Source of the DNA: Patiria miniata
Lineage: Eukaryota; Echinodermata; Asteroidea; Valvatida; Asterinidae
Direction: 5' to 3'
Length of the DNA: 64,000 nt
Assembly (NCBI RefSeq): GCF_015706575.1
Contig: NW_024037047.1
Span: forward strand, 3,848,632-3,912,631
The notes under the pieces were generated by a model, which worked only from the letters and a program-made list of their open reading frames with translations, ran no database searches and was not told where the DNA came from. Of the stretch, positions 43,401-55,400 are shown in pieces. The position numbers and the translations under genes are program-made. How positions within the stretch are numbered: position 1 is the stretch's first letter; each line of letters opens with the position of its first letter.

Positions 43401-46400
43401 AGCTCCAAGCATACATGTAGAAGTTTACTTGAAGATCAATCTCGACACCTTAAAATATTGGTAAGATTGATTTAAGCAATGCAAATTTATGCAAATGTAC
43501 ATTTAACATTAGTTGGTACATCTCTTGACATATTATGTTAAAATGTTTCATATAATTCAAATGTAATCTGTCCTAAACATCATTCATTATTACATGTATG
43601 TTAGCATGGTTCTGTTTTGCTTTTGATGTATAGATGCCTTTCTCTTTTACTGCCAACAAAAATAATACATGTAGAATGAAGTTATACAGATATCATGTAA
43701 ACCATGTAAACAGTGGAAAATGTCTAAATCGCTATATGTTTTTCCTCTACTGTTGAGCTCTTATCTGTCTTCTAAATGGCTGACGTGAAGATTCAAATTA
43801 TGTACTATGCAATAAATGTTTTGAGATTTGTTTAAATGGTTCAGAGTCATATGTTGCTTGTATTTGTATTGTCAGCTTTTTCAAACTTTATTCTACCACA
43901 ACCTGTTGTTTTACATCAAACTAGAAACCTGGTACTTTTTGTAATCCTTGTATAGGCCATCAGCCTGGGGGTTTGGCCAGTATCAAATCAGGGCATAAAT
44001 GATTATAGTGCGCATGCGCAAGGTATACCGCTCCTACATGTAGAGTGGTAACAAGCATTATGATGGACATTTTGGGGGAAAAAAGGGTGATAACACCCAA
44101 AAAGTTGCCACCGCTGCAATGCTATCACATATTTTCCAACTCTGGATGTGTACACCTTGCCAAAAATCGCTATGACGATTATTCCCCTCAGTTGATACCG
44201 GTGGCCAAAATTTTGGACCGAGGCTGATTCTTGGTGGTTCTTGGTTGGTTCTTCTCCTAAATACTCCATGTGGGAGTTTATACAGGAGGCCAGAAACACC
44301 GGGGCAAACCCCTTCTCTTGGCGATAAGTGTTTTACTGGGTTCTTTTACGTGCATTTATACAACACACGGGACCCATGGCTTAACGTCCCATCCGAAGGA
44401 CGAAGCAATAATGGTTAAGTGCCTTGCTTAAGAGCACAAGTGTCCGCCAGCGGGCTCGAACCCACGTCACCGTTGCCTCTGAAACACCAGAACGTGAGTC
44501 CGGTGTTCTTAACCGCTAGGCCATGACACTTCACTTTTCGTAATCCTTATACCAGGCATGCAACTGGGATTTTAGAGAAAACGAGGAAATTCCAAACCAC
44601 ACAAGACTTCGTACAGTGTTTTTCAGTTTGTAATGGCATTCATGAGAACTAAAAAACAAGGAAAAGTCACATGCCTGTTATAGGCCTACAGGATCCTTTT
44701 ACCATCTGAAATGACCCGGCTCCCTTATCGACAAGGTTCTTGGACAGTAGATGATGTCTGTACTCTACAATTACTATTCTGATGTGTGCAAACTAATGGC
44801 ACCTTCCGGCCCATTACAATCAGACGCAATTGACCTATCGCGGTAGAATCGTGTCAACGCAGCTTGTGAAATATTGTCCGATTACATGATATACAAATGG
44901 ACGCGGAACACACGCAATCTGAGACAAACAAAACTTAGTGTACAAAAACTCCATAGCATTGTCTAAGGGGCGTGGCTAGCTCGCAAACGGCAATAGTTCA
45001 ATCAAGGGTATGTATGTACATGTTCATCTTTTCAAACTGTGGACGAAAAATACCAGAGAACAAAAGAGAACAATATCGTCCTCAATTCCCAGCATACGTC
45101 CGCGATTGGGGTCGTGTTCAAAACCTATTGGAGTCTTGCTAAAAAGATAAAGAACAAACAAAGGAGGGACAATAGGACGTCCACGATCGACGATGAACAC
45201 ACGTTTGTGTGTACATCCTTATAATTGTTATATTACCTATACTCCTTTGACTCACCTTGCACAGGACGCCGTGCGACTTGGTAAGTACCGTGCAGTCTCA
45301 CTGAAGCAATGTCGCTGCTCAGCTGCGTCGCAACTATCACCAGTTCATTGCGACTGCTGGTCCACGTGAAGGACGGAAGATGCCCTTCGAGTTTCTCAAT
45401 GTGACCGTCTCCTTCTAGAAACACATCACGGATCTGTCAAGCGCGAATAAAGGGGAAAAAAATTAAAGTAAATGTTGTTGATGTATTAAGATGTACAGTA
45501 AAACGCTGCTATAATGAACATCGCAGGATCCACTATCGGAGTTTAGAAACGATACTCACCTCAACAAAGTCGGGTTCATAGCCTACAGGTGGTGGTTCGA
45601 TAGCCAATGTATCAATGTTTAAGATGATGCGTTGGTCCGGCTCAGCAGTAATGAGGATGAAGCAGTAAGCATCGCCGAGTGGTGGGTTACCTTTGGACAT
45701 AGGGAGTCGAATGTACTCTCGGCTTTTGGTAAGATGTTGTCGGCAGTCTAGAATGAAAGCAAATAAATAAACATGCAGATTAACACTGCAAAATCCTGTG
45801 ATGGAATTTTCTATTCAGAGCGGGAACAACAATTACGGCAATTGGAAATTAATGTAACAACAGGTTCTTAAATCCCCCTAACACCAAGAACAATGAGAGT
45901 AAACTTAAAATCTTCTCAAACATGAAATATGAAATGTGACTATCTAACTTTGTCATATGCACCACTAGCTGACACTCAGTTGCACGTAAGAGCGCTGCAA
46001 GCGCATTTTTTTTACAAAACCTGGATATTTTGGGTTTCACGAACTGACATCCCCTACAGTGCGGCACTTTTAGAGCGCACCCCATACATTTTCGATTTCA
46101 CATACTGACACTGACCTTAATTTCACCAATTAAAACAGTTTTTAAGAGTCATTTCGTGTAAATACTTCATATAAGTGTCCACGGTCAAAAAATCAATTTT
46201 TTTTATTCTCTGTTGGATGAAAGTACTTGGTGAGTAAGTAACCAAAATAGACTTTATAAATCAAATTTTTGCCCGTTGCCATGGTAACAGGCGTTTATGT
46301 GTTTTTGGCTATTTTGGGCCATTTTGGGGGCTGCAAAAACTGAATTTGGGTGATTTTTTAAACGGCTGTCCAGCCAAAATGCAAAATAATTACACTTAAC

Positions 46401-49400
46401 CACTTATATCATTGCAAAGCACTGTTCTTACCCTTCCTTGAAAAAATAAGAAATACATTTTTGAACACCTCCTTGTATTGATTTTAGATCCTTCAAAACA
46501 GGTGGAATTTAAAACTTGTAAAATTGATTTTTTTTTACCCCATTTTTACCCCCCAAAAACTCAACTTGCCAGGGCACCCAGAATAATTTCCTTCTGGCTA
46601 CAAGTAAGACAACCATTGGTCTTTTCATATCTGGTGAGAAAAGTTTGGGTTATTGTATACTTTCGGCGCAGGAGTGTTTCAAATATGGCCTTTTTGGTTT
46701 AAAAAAATGTGAAAAAAGTTAAAATAGCGTTTTCCGGTTCTTTTCTTATAGTCAATTTCGCAAACAATGATGCTTATATGGCTCTTCAACCCTTCTCAAA
46801 GACAAATAGTGTTTGAGTTGTGTCACTGAAAACCTCCATAAAATATTAACCCCCCCCCCCCCCCTTTCCCAAGCCCCGCCCCATGGACTTTTTAAGATGT
46901 ATATATATATATTTTTGGTAAAGTAATGCTACTTTGTGTAATAAAATATAACTCCAGGTTATGATAAAAGTATAGCTTGTGGTAAAATATATTTTGTTTA
47001 AATTGGATGCTAACTATGAGGACCATTTGCATCCCCCAACCTACTACATTAACAACTGGCTCAACTTTTTCTATGAAGTTTCAGTACATTCATGCACATT
47101 GTGTTATAGCGCCCTCTGCAGTCAAAATGTAGACAGTCACCAATTTGGGAATTTTGATTCACCACACATGTCTGCAGCATACAGCAGCGGGCTGGTTTAT
47201 TTTACAAGTTCAGGCATAATGCTAGTAAGTGACATACTTTTCTATTAAATATATAATTTTCAGATGTAAAACGTCAAATGTGTCCCTTTTTGAAAATAAA
47301 AGGAAAGAAATAGTGTATCCAAGTCGTACTCTCAGGGTTATTTAGCCCCACTTGTGTGGCCTCCGGATTGCTGCGCTGTACGTTAGGCCACACGTCTGGT
47401 TTTCCAACCTACTGATAATACATGTAATATGAGGAGTTTAGTAAAAACTCTGGCGCACCCTTTTTTGGCACTTTTTACCGGCACCACTGTATATGGTTGT
47501 ACTCTTTGATTTCTCATCTTTTGCCCCCTGGGTAGATGAGGTAAACTTTCTTCAAATTTTTCTAGAAATTTAGACATCTTGCTGGAGTCCATATGCGCCA
47601 AATTGAGACTATAAACTCCTCAGTAGGTTGGCTTACTAACGTCCAGCTCAGCAACATGGAGGCCACACAAGTGGGGCTAAGCATTGTTGGGCTATTAACA
47701 ATCATACTGTGGTAAGCACTAAAGGCATATTGACAATGATAGGCGATTGTGTAGTTACGGGCCCTTTCGTTTTGATTTAGAATTCAAGATTTTTTTTGTA
47801 TTATTCACAAAATTACCTTTTCAATCTAAAGCAAACTTCTGCCAATTGTCAATTGTAATGACACCTTTTGGGGTAAATTTGGACAGTTCTTGGGCTACAA
47901 ATTATCATTTTTGTACGTAGATTACAGTTGTAATGTCATTTCCATGCGATTCATTACGCCTTTCGCATTCACCTTACATTGCAGTGATCGCTATCTTCAT
48001 TTTTGTGCCGCATTTTGTTGTTGTCATCTTCATTTTACCCTCATTTCCATAAAAATGTCAAACCTTGCGGCCATGAGATACAGTGAGTCAAAGTATGTAA
48101 AGATGGCAAGAAAAGAATGCAGTTTTTTTTACTGGTTATTCACTACAAATATCAAAATGAATTGGAATTTTGTATGGAGCTGAACATTGTGACATTTTTG
48201 TTTTTATCACAGGAGTAAATAACTATGGCTTGCTCCTTTCATGCAATGACTGGTACCGTATGCGGAGCTCACCCTAGAAGTCCAGGTGATGGCCACATAG
48301 TTGTGCCACTGCAGTCATGTAGGCAAGACATCCAGTCACATTTAACTTCTGTACACATACCGACAAGTAGACTTGAATCTGAAGCTGAATTAATTTTAGC
48401 ACGAGTAGGCATATTTCAACCAGATCCAAAGGACTTCACCATATGCCCTTTGCATAGAGGTAACCTGGGTATTCATTGGAGGCCAACAGCAAAACGATGC
48501 CAAGTGCCAACTGATGCTGCAGGACACAGTTCCAAGAAGAAAATCCCACCAGTTGGTGACAGGGCCATTGGTTTCTTCCAGTCAAAGAAGATAATGGAGT
48601 CTGTACAGATTCTTGTTCCAGTTGGTTCAGGTAACCGGAATTCAACTTATAACAATGTAACAGTGATTTTTAGTTTAGGTAAATAAAGAAGACGTCACCA
48701 AAGACCCTCGGCTTTAGTGCCCAATTAAGTACCCCTTTTGTCTATCCTTATTAGCTGCTGTTTGGCCATGCATTTTTATCAAATTATGCTTAATCTATAT
48801 CAGGAAACCCTCACATTTCTATTGATGAAACTTCATGCAAGTATTAGTGAGAAATAGTTTAGTGGGTTTTAGTGAAGGGCAATTATAACTTCATTTAGAC
48901 ACTATAAATGTACTATCAGTGTTGTCCAAGGGATTGTGAGCAAAAACAGGCTTGATAAGTTAACTTGGGATGGTTTCAAGCCTAGGTCCTTCGGGATCAG
49001 TTTCAAGCAGGTTCTGCTGGTGACAGGTTTGACATGTTTTTGTTTTCAAAAGAGCTATATATAACTTCAATAGGGAGGTTCTTTTCAAGTTCACAAACTT
49101 GGATTATTGTTTCTAAATAATTGAATGTTATGTATTGTATGCCTGTTTTATTTTGTCAGCAATATGCAGACAGTGTAGAGCAAAACTGGATGGTGTAGAT
49201 ATCCTCACCAGTCAACATGGGTTGTCTCAAGCATGTGCTATTGCAGAGGTCATCGAGGATTTTGCAGCTATTGAACTGGTAATTTTTTTCCAAGTAATGG
49301 ATGTTATTAAAGAAAAACAATGCAAATGTGTGCCTAATCTACATGATACTGCCATTCAGTTGAAAAGTTCCTATCATCATGCTCTATTTTTTGTTTTTGC

Positions 49401-52400
49401 AACAAAAGGGAGAAGATGATCAAGCCAGTGAAGAGATGACTGAACGTGAACCTGAATCATCCCAAGACAGTGAGCCGGTACCAGAGACTCCTGGTTTCAT
49501 ACCAGATACTCCTTTCATACTGCCTTTTGTCAGTACCTATAGCTCCAGTGAGTCTGAGCAGAGTGAGGCTTCACGTGACAAATCACAGATGTGTCAAAAG
49601 CTGTTGTTTAGCTTTCTTGCTTCAGTTGGAGTTGAGAAACCACATATTCTCAGCATTCCTTGGAATGAAACAAGGTCCTCAACAAAAAGACACCACCTGA
49701 AACATGCTGGCCAAGCAGTTGGTGCAGTTTTAAATGTTCTTGCACCAGGTGAAGCTGATTCCGTGTGGAATGCTCTCAAGAACTCAACCATTGTCAATCA
49801 GTTTGTTGGTTTAGACAAGAATGATGTTTATTCAGAGACTATCCAGGCTCTGGTCGAGTGTTATAGAATGGCTAGTACGTGGGATACCAGGCGGCAACTA
49901 TTGTCACTTATGGCAGATACATTAACAGTAAAGCAGTTGCAGAAGTTGATTCCAGGACTGTCCCAGTGGAAAGTTGCAATCGCAAAGAAACATGCCACAG
50001 AACACGGAAGAGGTACTGAAGTGCTTCCAAGTCATACGCCAAGAATGAAGCTAGATACTGCACAGGTGGACCACTTCCTCACGTTTATTACCAGTGGGCA
50101 CATTGTCCAGGATCTTCCATTTGGAGAAAAGGTTATGAAGCTGTCCACTGGGGAGAGTCTAAAGGTGCCAAATGTTGTCAGAATGATGATCCCTCAAAGA
50201 ATCATTCAGCAGTATGAGCAATACTGTGTTGAAGTTGGATGCAGCCCCCTTCGCAGGTCAACGTTGAGGGTGATTCTTGGTGAGTGCACAGCATCAATCA
50301 GGAAATCTCTCCAAGGATTGGACTACTTTGCTGTCCAAAGTAAGTTCTATTTTTGATATGCATGTACATTGTAAGTAGACCTACATATATTAAGCAAGTT
50401 TGAACTACTAACTGGTCTGATATGAAGCGCAGTCAGGCACCAGACTATTCCTAATTTGCGTACATATCCAAAAATGTTGTATGTGCAAACAATCCATTTC
50501 AAGGGTAAGAGCAAGTAGTGGTGGGAGCGAACTGCTCAACAACATAGCAACGAGGTTGAAAGAGGTGAGTCTGCGTCCCGCGTGCCACTCACCCTTGGCC
50601 TCCTGGCATATGGGACACAGACACGCCCCATTTTTCTGTTTTCGTGCTCAAATCTTGATGTGGCCTGCTTTATGTGTGAGGTAATAAGATTCAACAGGTA
50701 ACGTATGCTATTAATTGAGGGCTCTGAGCACATGTTTTTTCTTCTTCTTCAGGTGGTCAGGCATTTCATAACTTGCATAATGCCGTGGACAAACTTGTTG
50801 ACTTGGGTGTAAGCCAGGCCTGGGGAAAACAGCAACATGTTGCCTTGACTTCATCAAAACAGTACCTCGCCAGTGATTACAAGGTATTTACATTATTTGT
50901 TTTATTGGGTACAGATGGTCAACTACTAACTCTTGACCAATGAATGCAATCATAGTAAACTACAGTTTGGAGATGGGGTTTTATTGGGGAACCTGGGCAA
51001 CTTTATGCAAAACTATGTGGAGGGTGTTTGTGTGCATTATCGTCAAATCTGAACATTGGAAGCATGATACCAGCCCCCCCCCCCCCCCTTTGATTTTACG
51101 AAGGCCAAGTGTTCAGAAAAAAAGAAAGAAATTGTCAACACTTTTTCGATGATAAAAAAATCAAATGGACCTGACCCCCATCTGCAAAATTTCCTGGATC
51201 TGCCCCTGTGTTGGATGCTGCTTTCAATAATTTTCTACAGAGTTTTCTTTACAAGAGTGGGACTACATGTACATAAAAGTATTTTTCATAAGTACATGTA
51301 CATGTATTATCCATTTGTAGCCTGACCTGGTGCCCTGATGGAAATTTGTTACTTACCTCGTGGGGCTTCAAATGAAGACTTGTACCTTAGAGAAGAAACA
51401 TGGTGGCATACTTTTGACTTCAGAATTCATGGGTACCACTTTCAAATAAAGCGTCTTCATTCAATTTTCAGGTATTAGGGGGCCTACCCTCTGTGAAGTG
51501 CAGAGAATCGTCACTTGTTTATGCACCAGCTTCTGAGGATGTGTATTGCTAAAAAAGTAATCCTACCATTATTGTCCAAATTCCTGTTCCAGGTGCATGT
51601 TCAAGACACATCTGCAGTTGCAGATCACTGTATCCGGTGTGCCCTTGGTTGTAGCTCTCTTGCAGAAACCCAACATAAACATGATGCTGCATGCGAAAGA
51701 TGTGAGGAACTAACAACTACCATGACAGGAATTTCTGATGCAGTGAAACATTCTCCTCCATCTTCCAGAGATGTATTCGAAGACTTGACTTTCACAGTTG
51801 ATATGGCAACCCAGGATATTACTGCCTACAAGGGCCATCAACTGCGACACATCAATCAAGACAGGGCACGAACTGATGCACTCGCACAAGTAAGCAATGT
51901 GCGAATGTTGTTCACACAGGATTGGGCAATGAAATTTCTACCCAGGAAATACAGAGAGTCACAGACACAATGGTTTGCCAAGCGAGGAATATCCTGGCAC
52001 ATCACAGCTGTGGTAAGAAGGAATACTGACACAGGCAGATTTGAAACCCGGACCCTTGTCCATGTGTTTCAACACTGTACACAAGACAGCTCAGTTGTTG
52101 CTAGCATAATGAGGCATGCTGTGCAAACCGTCAATGACGATCATCCTAATCTGCAAGAAGTATTCGTCCGCAGTGACAATGCAGCCTGTTACCACAGTGC
52201 AGTTACCCTTCAAGCAGTTCCTCCAATCTGCAGTCGATATGATTTCTCAGAGCCTCAAGGTGGGAAGGGTCCTTGTGACAGGATGGCTGCAACCATCAAA
52301 TCTCACATTGGTATCTTCATTAATGAAGGCAATGACGTGGAGACAGCTGAACAGTTCCAGAAAGCTGTAGAAAGTAATGGAGGAGTATCTGGTGTTCAGG

Positions 52401-55400
52401 TGTTTCTCTGTGAGACCCAAGGGAAGGTCACTGGCACCAAGACCATAGAAAACATTACTCAGTTCACCAACTTTGAATACAGAGAGGATGGCGTTCATGC
52501 CTGGAGAGGCTATGGCATTGAACCAACAACAATCATACCTTCTGATCAGTTCAATAAAGTTGAACCTCCAACCCTGACAATTCGAAAGAATAGTGGACCT
52601 TCCAAGCAGTCATGTTCAAAGAAGTACAAGCGAGACAAAGACCAGTGTTTGAAGATGAGGCATTACCAAGTGAAAGTTACCAAGGTGATCCTGCACATGT
52701 ACCTGATTTAGGACTTTTTCCCTGTCCAGAAGAAGGTTGTATCGACTCATTCAAGACAGTGTGTGATGTGAATCAACATATACTATGCGATAATCATACA
52801 CGAATGCTGGAGAAGTATACACTCCATGACAAGGTGAAAATTATGTATGCAGAAAAGTTGCAGGCTGAGAAATGTGGAGTGCCATGCTTCACGGCAACTG
52901 AAATCCAAACTACAGAAACCCAAGATACACTTCCACCAGGATGGGCAATTCAGAAGCGCCGACCAGCTAAGCATTTCAACAAAAAGCAGAAGGATTTCTT
53001 GAATGAAAAGTTCAGTTTGGGGGAATCAAGTGGCTCAAAATGTGATCCCGCCGTTGTTTCCCAAGAAATGCGTATCAAAAGAGACTGTCAAGGAAACAGA
53101 ATGTTTGCTGCCACAGAGTTCTTGACTACTCAACAAATATCGAGCTACTTCAGCCGTGCGGCTTCCAAGACTAAAGTAGCAGGTGTAACAACAGAGGACG
53201 ACAGGGACAGAGATCGTACACATGTACTGGTTTCTGTTCTCAATGCAGTCGGGCTAAAGCACCCCATTATGTCAAACACACACAACATTTGTGAACTGAC
53301 AAGATCGGGAAAACTACATTGTCTTGGAATCAAACTTCTGAAAACAATTTGCCATGATCTAAACGTTGACACTCAAGATCTACAGGATAAACGCAAGAGA
53401 TCTGCCTATGAAATGAAACTGAAAGATCTTGTCAATGCCTGCACTTGTTCAACACAATAACTACAGTTCAGTAAACCACAACATTCATAAGTTTAATCAG
53501 TTTTGCTTCTGAATCCGTTAACATTATTTATTTAATACAAAAATTTGTTCCAACAGTACAACATACCGGTAGTACCTTTAAATCTTCATGTCCTTAATTA
53601 TACACTTATTTGCCTAAGTGAAGCGTAGATAATAATAATAACAGCCTTCTCAACTGCCCAGTCTTAGTGAGTGGTACCGGTAGCTTTTCCTAAAATGTCT
53701 ACCTATTTCACTCTAAAAGCATTATAGAATCATTTTGTTGTATTCCCAGCAAATTTGTCATTTTCCCTACATCGCATAGAAATTTATTTTTAGCCTGCTA
53801 TGAAGTGTTTGTCACTCTCTATCCCCTCCGGTTAAGATATTAGCAGTTATGAAAAGGCAAAAGCTTAAAATATTTTGCAAAACAAAATGTCTAAAATTTA
53901 AAATAGTAAATGTGTAACTATATCTTTTAGTGAAAAACAAACTGAACATTAGTCCAAATGTTGCGCAAAATGGCAGTGATTCATTAAACTACATGTACAT
54001 GTAAATTTGGGTGTAGAAAGGTACCAATGTGTGCATTTTTTTATTTTACAGCCCAGCTTTGTTTCAGATATGACAGGAGAATTGCAAAAATATGTCATAA
54101 ACAGCAACAAAATCTAACCTAAGTTGAATGGGGCGGGGCAAGGGTGCTAAATGGGGGGGGGGGCACTCTATTGCCTGCTCATTCATCAACCAATTTCAAG
54201 CGAGACTTGTTTATATAAAAAAAAAAGTGGCAAAACTCAGGAGGGCTTCATTTGTTGGCATTATAAACACTTAAAAAAAGAAAAACATTGAAAAACCATT
54301 TTTTGACTTTTTGCCAAAAATGACCATATTTGGAACACTCCTGCGTCAAAAGTATACAATAACCCAAAGTTTTCTCACCAGATATGAAAAGACCAATGTT
54401 TGTCCTACTTGTAGCCAGAAGGAAATTATTCTGGGTGCCCTGGCAAGTTGGGTTTTATGGGGGCAAAAATGGGGTAAAAAAAATCAATTTTGAAAGTTTT
54501 AAATTCCACCTGTTTTGAAGGGTCTAAAATCAATACAAGGAGGTGTTCAAAAATTTATTTTGCATTTGTTCAAGGAAGGGTAAGAACAGTCCTTTGCAAT
54601 GATATAAGTGGTTAAGTGTAATTATTTTGCATTTCGGCTGGACAGCCGTTTAAAAAATCACCCAAATTCAGTTTTTGCAGCCCCCAAAATGGTCCAAAAT
54701 AGCCAAAAACACATAAACGCCTGTTACCATGGCAACGGGCAAAAATTTGATTTATAAAGTCTATTTTGGTTACTTACTCACCAAGTACTTTCATCCAACA
54801 GAGAATAAAAAAAATTGATTTTTTGACCGTGGACACTTATATGAAGTATTTACACGAAATGACTCTTAATTATTTGTTTGTGTAAGTACACAAATATATG
54901 GAAGGATTAACTTCATGTCTAACCTTTCAAACTGTGTTATCCATTCTGTATTGCCGCATTATGCTTGGGTGTAATTTCGTGAAAAAAATATATATTCCTA
55001 CATGTATATTACATCAGTGTCTGATGTGCACGGGCATTACCAGGTGTCAGTTTGTGAAACTGAAATTGTTGATAACGTGGTTTTCACGAACTGACACCCA
55101 CATACTGACACTGCGTGAGTGTCAGTTCGTGGTGCCGATGACGATCGTCTTTCCGTCAGTTTAGCTCATCCAAAAAGAGCATCTTGAAAACTTGTTTATC
55201 ACTTGTACTCTTGTATATATGTGGAAGAAGACTGTAATAGGACATGAATTTGGGACAGCAGAATTCCACTTGGGAGCCTCAGTCCCTATGGAGTACCGAA
55301 GTGTGACGTCATTTAGAACCAGAAAGTATAGTGCAAATAAACGGAGCACATGCGTGTGTTGGTTCACGGGCTGAGTCACGCGCTAATGTCTTTCACACAC

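Larger units (their letters stand above)
46146..54865 (+). mobile_element. 8,720-bp DNA transposon with TTAA flanks and long terminal inverted repeats
   Basis: The element begins GAGTCATTTCGTGTAAATAC at 46146 and ends with its exact complement at 54865, with TTAA immediately outside both ends (46142-46145 and 54866-54869). The inverted repeats match closely for about 545 bp, and a weaker inverted similarity (poly-C next to AAGCCCCGCCCCA) extends inward to about 46885 and 54127. It sits in the intron between CUB-3 and CUB-4. It carries one five-exon gene and a nested small element. TTAA insertion is known for piggyBac, Kolobok and Sola3 superfamilies; the protein does not look like piggyBac to me, and I cannot assign it. 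Confidence 0.9.

Noticed and set aside
44450..44530. Possible functional tRNA gene on the minus strand
   Set aside because: The tRNA-like head continues directly into a SINE body and a repeat tail, so it is a retroposon and not a tRNA gene.
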